A stretch of 48,205 bases of DNA from Indiicoccus explosivorum (GTDB lineage Bacteria > Bacillota > Bacilli > Bacillales_A > Planococcaceae): assembly GCF_002167005.1 (NCBI RefSeq), contig NZ_NHTN01000041.1, forward strand, positions 1-48,205. The letters are read 5' to 3'. The position numbers were made by a program, and so were the translations under genes. Positions within the stretch are counted from its first letter, which is position 1. Every line of letters begins with the position of its first letter. A model generated the notes under the pieces. The model ran no database searches and was not told where the DNA came from. It saw only the letters and a list, made by a program, of their open reading frames with translations. This document shows positions 42,574 through 48,205 of the stretch, piece by piece.

Positions 42574-42951
42574 ATGGAGCCGGCAGCCATCCGGAAAATC
42601 GGCCAAGTCAGTGTACCTGTCCACAGTCTCGAAACCGCCATCCCGTTCTACCGTGATACACTCGGTCTGCCGCTTTTGTTCCAGACCGGAAATCTCGCGT
42701 TTTTCGAATGCGGCGGCACGCGTGTTTTACTCAATATTCCCGAGGATGAGCGTTTCGCAAAATCAAGTTCTGTCCTTTACTTTGATGTGGCGGATATCCG
42801 CGGGGCTTATGAAGCGCTCCTGGCGAAAGGCGTCACATTCATCGATGAACCGCATGTCGTCGGCAAGATGGGCGATTCGGAATCCTGGATGGTATTTTTC
42901 GAAGATCCGGACCGGAACATCCATGCGCTTGTCAGTGAGAAAGACGCCTGA
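42574..42951 (+). CDS. VOC-family (glyoxalase-fold) protein
   Basis: A 125-aa vicinal-oxygen-chelate protein with two beta-alpha-beta-beta-beta modules. The first is KIGQVSVPVHSLETAIPFYRDTLGL, and the second ends with MVFFEDPDRNIHALVSEK, carrying a metal-binding glutamate-like position in FFEDPDRN. Such proteins include glyoxalases, bleomycin-type binding proteins and dioxygenases. The metal set is not complete by eye, so the activity is open. The ATG at 42574 follows GGAGGAG; a longer start at 42559 overlaps the ribosome site. It is monocistronic and convergent with ilvE. Confidence 0.85.
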   Translation: MEPAAIRKIGQVSVPVHSLETAIPFYRDTLGLPLLFQTGNLAFFECGGTRVLLNIPEDERFAKSSSVLYFDVADIRGAYEALLAKGVTFIDEPHVVGKMGDSESWMVFFEDPDRNIHALVSEKDA

Positions 42952-42999
42952 TCCGCTGAAGCTTCTGTCCGGCGGATGCATTGCTTGTCCGAAAAATAC

Positions 43000-43050
43000 A
43001 AACGGCAGGTCTGGAAAACCGTTCCGCGGATTTTCCGGACCTGCCTGTTT
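43000..43050. terminator. Bidirectional terminator between VOC and ilvE genes
   Basis: The arm from 43000 to 43018 (AAACGGCAGGTC..GGAAAA) pairs with 43031-43050 (TTTTCC..GACCTGCC.GTTT) with one bulge and one mismatch. T-rich runs are present on both sides in the respective directions. Confidence 0.75.
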
Positions 43051-43053
43051 CAT

Positions 43054-44127
43054 TCATCCGATTTCCACCGTCCAGCCGAACTCATCTTCCAGTCTCCCGC
43101 TCTGGATACCGGTGATCGTATCGTACAGCCGCTGCGATAAATCGCCGATTCCGTGCTGGTTGATGACCGCCTTCTTTCCCCGCCAATTCAGTTCGCCGAC
43201 CGGAGAAATCACAGCTGCCGTGCCGGTCCCGAAAATCTCTTCCACCTTCCCGGCTTCATGCAGATCGAACAGCTCTTCGATCGCGATTTTCCGTTCCGTA
43301 ACCGGGAGACCCCACGATCCCAGCAGTTCAATGACCGATTTCCGGGTCACCCCTTCCAAAATGCTTCCGTTCAGTGCGGGTGTGATCACTTCATTGCCGA
43401 TTTTGAAAAAGATGTTCATGCTGCCCACTTCTTCAATGTACTTTTTCTCAATGCCATCCAGCCAGAGCACGTCCGCGTTGCCTTGCTGTTTCGCATTCGC
43501 CTGTGCCCGATAGCCCGATGAATAGTTGCCGGCGGTTTTCGCCGTGCCGGTCCCGCCTTTGACCGCCCGTGTGAAGGTATCTTCCACGTGGATGGTCACC
43601 GGTTTCAGCCCTCCCGGAAAATACGGGCCGACCGGCGACAGGATGATGCTGAGCCGATACGAGCGTGAAGGGCCGACCGCGAGATTGGGCTCCGTCGAAA
43701 TGACGAACGGGCGTATGTACAGGGAAGTGCCCGGCGCTTCGGGAATCCATTCCTGATCCAGGCGCAGCAGTTCCAGCAGGCAGGCGAGCACCTTTTCTTC
43801 ATCGATCGGCGGGATGCTCATCCGCTCGCATGACTTGTTCAGCCGTTTCATGTTCATTTCCGGCCGGAACAAAAGGGAGCGGCCGTCCTGTGTGCGGTAT
43901 GCCTTCATGCCTTCGAACACGGTCTGTCCGTAGTGGAAAATCATGGCGGCAGGATCGAGTTCCAGCGGCCCGTACGGAACGATCCGCGGATCATGCCACC
44001 CCTTGCCTTCTGTGTAATCCATCATGAACATATGATCTGTGAAAATCGTGCCGAACGGCATTTCCCCTTCCGCCGGCTTTGCTTTCCGTTCTTTCCGTTC
44101 TTCAATGACCAATCCATGGTTTTCCAT
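43054..44127 (-). CDS. ilvE: Branched-chain-amino-acid aminotransferase
   Basis: A 357-aa fold-type IV PLP enzyme that transaminates leucine, isoleucine and valine with 2-oxoglutarate. The PLP lysine is Lys197 in GTAKTAGNYSSG. GQTVFEGMKAYR near residue 68, RPFVISTEP near 139 and EVGSMNIFF near 235 are class IV signatures, and EIFGTGTAAVISPVG near 310 carries the phosphate-binding GTG(T)A loop. Length and the extended N-terminus match the longer Bacillus YwaA/YbgE type. The ATG at 44127 follows GGAGG by 7 bp, and the GTG before it is not needed. It is probably co-transcribed with the upstream Nudix gene. Confidence 0.95.
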   Translation of the reverse strand: MENHGLVIEERKERKAKPAEGEMPFGTIFTDHMFMMDYTEGKGWHDPRIVPYGPLELDPAAMIFHYGQTVFEGMKAYRTQDGRSLLFRPEMNMKRLNKSCERMSIPPIDEEKVLACLLELLRLDQEWIPEAPGTSLYIRPFVISTEPNLAVGPSRSYRLSIILSPVGPYFPGGLKPVTIHVEDTFTRAVKGGTGTAKTAGNYSSGYRAQANAKQQGNADVLWLDGIEKKYIEEVGSMNIFFKIGNEVITPALNGSILEGVTRKSVIELLGSWGLPVTERKIAIEELFDLHEAGKVEEIFGTGTAAVISPVGELNWRGKKAVINQHGIGDLSQRLYDTITGIQSGRLEDEFGWTVEIG

Positions 44128-44216
44128 CACCGAACCTCCTCACAGGCTGATTTAGACGAAGCTGATTTATGAATTCATTTGTTTCCGATACTTGGCGTCC
44201 GCTGCAGTACGGCCCC

Positions 44217-44831
44217 TTATTTCACCACACTGATAAAATGGGCGAGGATGCGGGCGGTGAGTCCCCAAATCACTTTATCCCCGTATGAATAAAAGTACTC
44301 TTCCATGTGCCGGGTCCGCCAGTCATACTCTTCCCCGCCTGTGATCAGATCGAACGGAAAATCGGGTTCCGGCTGTACCGAAAAACCGATCCGGTAGACT
44401 TTCGGCGGTGTGCTGAAGAAAAAAGACAGCGGCACGGTGAACACGTGATCGACTTCCGCTTTATTCAACTCAAGCTCCGCCTCTGCGCTGATCTCACCGG
44501 CGAACGCGTAAACCATCATGCCGAAAGGCGATACGAGATAGTCGAGTGAATGGACGTCCGAGATTTCAGCCGGACTGATGCCGAGCTCCTCTTCCGTTTC
44601 ACGGAGTGCCGTCTCTTTTGCGTCTTCATCCGCCCGGTCGATGCGGCCGCCCGGAAAACAGATTTCCCCCGGCTGCCTCCGGAGACTGTAGGACCTCACT
44701 TCGAACACCACGTGGGTTTCCCCATTCTTCTCTATCAGTGGCAGGAGCACGGCATATTTTGCAAAATCCTCATGGCCGAGGACGGAAGGTGTATGCTCTT
44801 TTACCCTGTCCAAAAACTTCTTCGGCTTCAT
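44217..44831 (-). CDS. CoA-pyrophosphatase-type Nudix hydrolase
   Basis: A 204-aa Nudix protein of the NudL/YeaB (CoA diphosphatase) group. The group-specific segment SLRRQPGEICFPGG (compare LRxHxGQVxFPGG) directly precedes the Nudix box, which runs GGRIDRADEDAKETALRETEEELGI with all catalytic glutamates. It should cleave coenzyme A or oxidised CoA to 3',5'-ADP and 4'-phosphopantetheine. The ATG at 44831 has AGGAGGTGA in front; a longer frame to 44936 runs into the divergent promoter. The ilvE gene follows 89 bp downstream. Confidence 0.88.
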   Translation of the reverse strand: MKPKKFLDRVKEHTPSVLGHEDFAKYAVLLPLIEKNGETHVVFEVRSYSLRRQPGEICFPGGRIDRADEDAKETALRETEEELGISPAEISDVHSLDYLVSPFGMMVYAFAGEISAEAELELNKAEVDHVFTVPLSFFFSTPPKVYRIGFSVQPEPDFPFDLITGGEEYDWRTRHMEEYFYSYGDKVIWGLTARILAHFISVVK

Positions 44832-45022
44832 CCTGTCACCTCCTGATCCCTCCATTATACAAGAACCGAAAAAGACTTGACACCGATGTCCTGCCATCCG
44901 GTTCTGCGGACTGGCCTTTTCAACTGCTGAAATCAATTGATTGCTAACCCGGCAGCCAGCGTATTAAGATAAGAAATGTAAACCATTGTGATGGAAGCGA
45001 CGAAAAAGGAGTGTCTGTACAA

Positions 45023-45220
45023 GTGATCACATCCACTATGAGCCCTCAGACGATTGTGGCGGAATGGCCGGAAACACAAGCCGTCTTCGCTAAACACCAG
45101 ATCCGCATAGACCAAACCGCTCTGACCGATTCATGCAATGCCTTCGTGCTCGGCACGGTTCTGTCCGAACTGAATGAGACTGCGGCAGCTTCAGAAGCGG
45201 CTTGCTCATCCGGCGGCTGA
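45023..45220 (+). CDS. Small protein resembling a DUF1858/ScdA N-terminal domain
   Basis: About 65 aa. The run MSPQTIVAEWPETQAVFAKHQIRID resembles the start of DUF1858 or ScdA_N domains (typically tVxeIvxxyPxaxxvFxkxGIDfC). However, the cysteines that usually follow are absent; cysteines occur only at about residues 42 and 62, in TDSCNAF and EAACSSGG. The start is uncertain: GTG at 45011 abuts the AAAGGA ribosome site, while GTG at 45023 has AAAGGAG 11 bp upstream and is chosen. ScdA-like proteins help repair iron-sulfur or di-iron centres; whether this small relative does is unknown. It is followed by its own terminator. Confidence 0.55.
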   Translation: MITSTMSPQTIVAEWPETQAVFAKHQIRIDQTALTDSCNAFVLGTVLSELNETAAASEAACSSGG

Positions 45221-45258
45221 AGTATCTGACAAAACGAAGCAGGCTGCTTCGAAGACCG

Positions 45259-45291
45259 TCCCGTCCGTTTCTAAGCGGACGGGATTTTTTT
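45259..45291 (+). terminator. Rho-independent terminator
   Basis: TCCCGTCCG (45259-45267) pairs with CGGACGGGA (45276-45284), loop TTTCTAAG, followed by T7. It lies 38 bp after the small DUF1858-like gene. Confidence 0.9.
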
Positions 45292-45429
45292 GTTCCCTTG
45301 AATCCCATCGGGCCGGGAGTTACTGTTCAGCCGCCTTCCCAGCCGGAAATGGTTATCCTGTACCCGCTTCCCGTTCATGCGTTACGATGGAGACCGAGTA
45401 TTGATATCAGCTGAAGGAGATTTTTTTGT

Positions 45430-46077
45430 ATGAGTGATTTAGCGAAAAAACTATCGCATGTTTATTGGATCGGCGGTTCCCCGTGTGCCGGGAAGACATC
45501 GGTCGCCCGCATGCTCAAAGAGAAGTATGGCTTTATTTATTACAAAGCGGATGATGAGCATCCTGCGCACGTCGAGCGGAGCACGGAAGAACAGCATCCG
45601 AACATGAACCGGTCCCGGCATCTCACGTGGGGTGAGTACTGGTCGGCGCGCTTCTCGACCGTTCCCGTCCCTCGCCAGGTGGAGGAATCGATCGGGTTTT
45701 ATGAAGAGCAGTTTTCCATGGTGGTCGAGGACCTTCTGGCACTTCCCGATACCTCGCCGGTGCTGGTGGAAGGTTCTGTCGTGCTGCCAAAGAAAGTCGC
45801 ACCGCTTCTCGCGGATCCGAACCGGGCGATCTGGCTGTTCCCGACCCCCGATTTTCAAGTGAAGCACTATTCACAGCGTGAATGGATCCATCACATCCTC
45901 AAACTCACCGAAGATCCGGATCTGGCGTTCCAGGGATGGATGGAAAAAGAGATGGGTTTCGCCCGCAGCGTGCGGGAGAGCGTAAAAAAGTATGGCTTCG
46001 AATCGATCCAGGTCGATGACAGCAAATCGCTTAAAGAGAACTTCGATGCGGTCCGCACCCACTTCGATCTTCATTGA
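45430..46077 (+). CDS. P-loop NTPase, probable small-molecule kinase-like protein
   Basis: A 215-aa protein with a Walker A motif GGSPCAGKTS at residues 15-24 on an N-terminal strand, in the style of shikimate or adenylate kinase-like P-loop kinases. YYKADDEHPAHVER (about 37-50) could hold a substrate aspartate, and VLVEGSVVLPKKV near 115 fits the Walker B/strand 3 position. The downstream region (FPTPDFQVKHYSQREW, GFARSVRESVKKYG) contains basic residues suitable for a lid. I cannot assign a substrate. AAGGAGA lies 10 bp before the ATG. It is a single gene with its own terminator. Confidence 0.7.
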   Translation: MSDLAKKLSHVYWIGGSPCAGKTSVARMLKEKYGFIYYKADDEHPAHVERSTEEQHPNMNRSRHLTWGEYWSARFSTVPVPRQVEESIGFYEEQFSMVVEDLLALPDTSPVLVEGSVVLPKKVAPLLADPNRAIWLFPTPDFQVKHYSQREWIHHILKLTEDPDLAFQGWMEKEMGFARSVRESVKKYGFESIQVDDSKSLKENFDAVRTHFDLH

Positions 46078-46084
46078 GTGAACA

Positions 46085-46122
46085 GCAGCAGCCGCAGGCT
46101 CAACGCTTGCGGCTGCTTTTGT
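46085..46122. terminator. Rho-independent terminator
   Basis: AGCAGCCGCA (46087-46096) pairs with TGCGGCTGCT (46108-46117), with TTTTG after it on the plus strand. It lies between the P-loop gene and the convergent small gene at 46139. Confidence 0.8.
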
Positions 46123-46138
46123 ATTCCGGCGCGCTGCT

Positions 46139-46345
46139 TTACTTGAACATGGCCCGAAACCAGTTCTGATCTTTTATATAAGCGAGAAACCGGTCGTCGA
46201 GTTTTGCGATTTTACGGATCACTTGTTTGTCTGTTTCTGTGAATCCCATTTCATTTCCTGTCACTTTGAATGCATGCAGAATGGATTCTATTTCCTTTTG
46301 GTTCATCTGCACTTCATAAATCGTCTCACTGCGTCTATCTTCCAT
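46139..46345 (-). CDS. Small helical protein of unknown function
   Basis: A 68-aa soluble, charged, mostly helical protein (QKEIESILHAFKVTGNEMGF, DKQVIRKIAKLDDRFLAYIKDQNWFRAMF). It has no cysteine, membrane span or recognised motif. The coding call rests on the strong GGAGGG ribosome site at 8 bp and on position between terminators. Function is unknown. Confidence 0.6.
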   Translation of the reverse strand: MEDRRSETIYEVQMNQKEIESILHAFKVTGNEMGFTETDKQVIRKIAKLDDRFLAYIKDQNWFRAMFK

Positions 46346-46431
46346 GCGATCCCTCCGTCCCTATGGTTAGTTCCATTATAGGGGGAATCGGTCGGAATTC
46401 AAAAAATTCTTTTATCTATAGGTATCCGCTC

Positions 46432-47016
46432 TTATTTCCCCCTGTTTTTCACATATGCCCGCAATGCGTACTGTGCTGAATTGAGCCGGATCCGCTCCGC
46501 GGCGAATCCGCTTCGGCTGACAGCCGCCAGCAGTTTCCCCGAAGGAATGAGCTGGCTTTTCCGGGGCCCTTCCCGCATTTCCACCTCTTCCCATTCGGTC
46601 AGCAGGAGCATTCCGCCCGGCTTCAGGATCCGCCGGATCTCCTGCAGCATTTTTTCCGGGTCGCCCACTTCATGGATCGCGAATGTGGTCAGCACTTTAT
46701 CAGCCGAGCTGTCTTCAAGCGGGAGGGCTTCCAGATCGCTTTCAATGAAGCGGATATTCCCGACCTGTTCCCGTTCCGCGTTTTCCTTCAGCATGGCCAG
46801 CATGCGCGGTTCAATATCGACTGCCTGGACCACCCGGTCTGTCAGCCGGGCAAGCGGAATCGTGAAATACCCGTTGCCCGCCCCCAAATCCGCCACTTCG
46901 TCCTCCCTCTTGACTTTCAAGTAACGCAGAACCTGCTCAGGCGGCAGGGAAGCTCTCCTCTCCTCGCTGAATAAAAGATGGGCATTGTCGGGATTGAATC
47001 TCTTTTTTCCGTTCAC
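46432..47016 (-). CDS. SAM-dependent class I methyltransferase
   Basis: A 194-aa methyltransferase of the UbiE/Methyltransf_11 type. Motif I is VADLGAGNGYFTIPLA at residues 41-56 (SAM binding), with AVDIEPRML as the acidic end of strand 2, SDLEALPLEDSSADKVLTTFAIHEV as motifs II-III and RILKPGGMLLLTEW as the typical strand 5 region. The start is a GTG at 47016 with AGGAGG 9 bp upstream; the longer frame runs into the divergent thioredoxin-like gene's control region. The C-terminus (SRSGFAAERIRLNSAQYALRAY) is as expected. The acceptor is unknown. Confidence 0.87.
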   Translation of the reverse strand: MNGKKRFNPDNAHLLFSEERRASLPPEQVLRYLKVKREDEVADLGAGNGYFTIPLARLTDRVVQAVDIEPRMLAMLKENAEREQVGNIRFIESDLEALPLEDSSADKVLTTFAIHEVGDPEKMLQEIRRILKPGGMLLLTEWEEVEMREGPRKSQLIPSGKLLAAVSRSGFAAERIRLNSAQYALRAYVKNRGK

Positions 47017-47183
47017 ACATAAACGCCTCCTAAAATGCTGCAGTGGGCCACAGCCATATGCTGATTGTATGCCACCCCGGGCCGTCCGTAAACGGAGCCC
47101 GCAGGTTTCCCCGTTTTTTCCAGCGGTTATACGGCGCAAAACAGGGTAAGCAAGAAGAAACCGCACACGAGGAGGGGAAACGG

Positions 47184-47510
47184 ATGGAGGAACTGACATC
47201 TCTCGCAGCTGCTGAAACGTTCACACAGCAGGGCGGCCTGAACTTTTTGTATGTGCTGCGCCCTGGCTGAGGGGTTTGCCATGCTTTGCTTCCGCAGGTT
47301 GCGGAAGTTATGGATGCCTTCCCTGATATCCGGACGGCAGTGGCGGATGCGGAAAAAATCGAAGCGCTGGCCGGCTATTTGTCGATTTTCACCGTCCCGG
47401 TCCTGATTTTATTCGCTGACGGCAAGGAAGTCCTCCGGGAAGCCAGATTCGTGCATATCGAGGAATTCCGCCAGCGAATCAGCAAAATCCACGAAGGCTA
47501 CATCTCCTGA
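47184..47510 (+). CDS. Thioredoxin-fold protein with in-frame TGA at the CxxC site: candidate selenoprotein
   Basis: A single frame runs from the ATG at 47184 (GGAGGGG upstream) to the TGA at 47508-47510, interrupted only by TGA at 47268-47270. Before it come MEELTSLAAAETFTQQ and LNFLYVLRPG; directly after it GVCHALLPQVAEVM. This makes PG-(TGA)-GVCH, exactly where thioredoxin-like proteins (for example the YdfQ type) have PxC-x-VCH. The rest of the fold is intact, including the cis-proline in SIFTVPVLILFADGKEV and the terminal helix, giving 108 aa with a residue at TGA position 29. With Sec it would be a UxxC redox protein in the cytosol. A SECIS-like hairpin follows (47289-47307). The alternative is a Cys-to-stop nonsense mutation in a dead gene; the selenocysteine machinery cannot be checked in this window. 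Confidence 0.7.
47289..47307 (+). promoter_or_regulatory. SECIS-like hairpin downstream of the in-frame TGA
   Basis: CTTCCGC (47289-47295) pairs perfectly with GCGGAAG (47301-47307) around the loop AGGTT. The stem begins 18 nt after the TGA and the loop 25 nt after it. Known bacterial SECIS elements lie just downstream of UGA within the coding region and have a G among the first two apical-loop bases; E. coli fdhF has the loop AGGUCU. The match is of geometry and loop, not of overall sequence. Confidence 0.55.
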
Positions 47511-47620
47511 ACGGCGGAAAAATGAACGTAAAAATAGCGGCTGTCCAAAAGTCTCTTCCGATTCATCATGATTGGAGAATTCAGTTGGAAGGGACCAGCA
47601 ACAGCTGGCGCAAACGCTCG

Positions 47621-47693
47621 CTTGCTCCTGCGATTACTCGTCGCATTAAAACACTTGCTCCTGCGCAGCTGCGCTGCTCGTCGCAGTTAAAAC
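47621..47693. repeat. Imperfect tandem direct repeat CTTGCTCCTGCG...CTCGTCGCA.TTAAAAC
   Basis: Two copies at 47621-47652 and 47654-47693 share the start CTTGCTCCTGCG and the end CTCGTCGCA-TTAAAAC, differing by an 8-bp insertion that creates the palindrome GCGCAGCTGCGC (47663-47674). An inverted partial copy (GCGCAGGAGCA) lies near 47850, and another CTTGCTCCTGC near 47883. Confidence 0.7.
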
Positions 47694-47926
47694 CGTTGCC
47701 GTGGGCCCGCACGATGCCGCGCTCTCGGGTCCTCTTCCTTTCAAGCCTCCTCTGCCGGTTTCACCGGCATGCGGGGTCTTGAGCCGCCCGTTTTTCCGCA
47801 GGGCAAGCTGCAGGCCGCGCGCGAGCCGTCTGCGGCTTTGCGACGAGCTTGCGCAGGAGCAGAAATTTTTTTCGCATTTCCGCTTGCTCCTGCCGGCCCT
47901 GTCTCTCAGAAGCGAAACTGCCAACC

Positions 47927-47970
47927 GAAAAGGCGGAAAGAGGAACTAATGCCCTCTTCCCGCCTTTTTT
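47927..47970. terminator. Terminator-like hairpin
   Basis: AAAAGGCGG.AAGAGG (47928 onward) pairs with CCTCTT.CCGCCTTTT (to 47968), followed by TT. It is over 400 bp after the nearest plus-strand gene, so either that transcript is long or an unrecognised RNA ends here. Confidence 0.65.
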
Positions 47971-48081
47971 GCGTTCCCGTCGTTTTTTTCCTATAAGTTC
48001 AGACAGGGGCAGCCAGCAGATCGCCTGCCTATCCGGTCTTGGGATGGACAGGAAACCGGCGACTCCTGCGGAAGAACGGAT

Positions 48082-48190
48082 GGCCGAGACAACCGCTGCG
48101 AAGCATGAGCGGCGGTGGCTCGGCCGTCCGTCCGGGCAGCCAGCATCGCGACGTCCTGTCGCGCTGGCTGCATTTCCCACATCGTGTGGG
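48082..48190. repeat. Three consecutive strong hairpins at the window end
   Basis: GGCCGAG (48082-48088) pairs with CTCGGCC (48119-48125), with a CCGC/GCGG pairing inside. GCAGCCAG-CAT-CGCGAC (48136-48152) pairs with GTCGCG-CTGGCTGC (48158-48171) around a GTCCT loop. CCCACA-TCG-TGTGGG spans 48176-48190. The compact chain of stems suggests a structured RNA or a dispersed non-coding repeat; none has a T-run. Confidence 0.6.
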
Positions 48191-48205
48191 TCAAAAAGCG
48201 TCCGG

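Larger units (their letters stand above)
47511..48205. other. Repeat- and hairpin-rich stretch without a convincing gene
   Basis: The 695 bp to the window end contain open frames on both strands, but they overlap each other, have no good ribosome site and show composition unlike real proteins. The stretch starts with GGCTGTCCAAAAGTC near 47540, which resembles the ends of some Bacillales insertion elements, although no transposase is present. Repeats (47621-47693) and several hairpins are listed separately. Confidence 0.5.

Noticed and set aside
47286-47510. Separate gene starting after the TGA (TTG start)
   Set aside because: It would lack the first strand and half the active site of the thioredoxin fold and has no ribosome site. 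It is the same frame as the upstream part.
47761-48194. Minus-strand open frames of 67-139 codons at the window end
   Set aside because: They overlap hairpins and repeats, have arginine- and cysteine-rich composition typical of antisense GC-rich DNA, and lack ribosome sites.

Overview
The window looks like chromosomal DNA of a GC-rich Gram-positive bacterium of the order Bacillales, most likely a Planococcaceae-like genus. I infer this from strong AGGAGG-type ribosome binding sites, a Bacillus-type Fnr with its cysteines at the C-terminus, CRE-like LacI operators, and the character of the gene products. I see no rRNA, tRNA, CRISPR array, complete insertion sequence or prophage.

Layout. At 1-1336 there is the end of a probable TetR regulator and a QorB-like NAD(P)H-dependent reductase. 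At 1402-5832 lies a tripartite tricarboxylate transporter operon (tctC-tctB-tctA, minus strand) with a divergent LysR regulator. At 5884-10626 are an Fnr regulator, a NYN-domain nuclease-like protein, a Nudix hydrolase, a universal stress protein, a nitroreductase, an Asp/Glu racemase-like protein and a small unknown gene. At 10916-14499 an acetolactate-synthase-like ThDP enzyme and an aldehyde dehydrogenase form an operon, followed by a charged hydrophilic protein. A membrane-dipeptidase-type peptidase diverges from an M20 amidohydrolase (14642-16841), and pgi follows. A gene-free stretch at 18208-18697 carries five tandem 21-bp units.

The region 18698-29888 (minus strand) is an 11-kb alpha-glucoside phosphorolysis operon. 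In transcription order it holds a GH65 phosphorylase, a lipoprotein sugar-binding protein broken by a one-base frameshift, two MalF/MalG-like permeases, a DUF624 membrane protein, a LacI regulator, beta-phosphoglucomutase, a second GH65 phosphorylase and an ROK glucokinase. Imported disaccharides would be split by phosphate into beta-glucose-1-phosphate and glucose. PgmB and the glucokinase then bring both halves to glucose-6-phosphate. Three CRE/LacI-type operators sit at the head of the operon.

At 30208-38544 are a tandem-duplicated DUF2294 protein, an NhaC antiporter and three c-di-GMP enzymes: TPR-GGDEF, PAS-GAF-GGDEF-EAL and 7TM-PAS-GGDEF. From 38746 to 47016 come a gamma-glutamyltransferase without a visible signal peptide, a GNAT enzyme with a TDT transporter, a VOC protein, ilvE with a CoA-type Nudix hydrolase, small proteins, a P-loop protein and a methyltransferase.

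The most striking object is at 47184-47510. This is a complete thioredoxin-fold gene whose first CxxC cysteine codon is an in-frame TGA. A perfect 7-bp hairpin with an AGGUU loop begins 18 nt downstream, with geometry that fits a bacterial SECIS element. It is therefore a candidate selenoprotein, with a nonsense-mutated pseudogene as the main alternative. The last 700 bases hold no convincing gene but are rich in repeats and hairpins.
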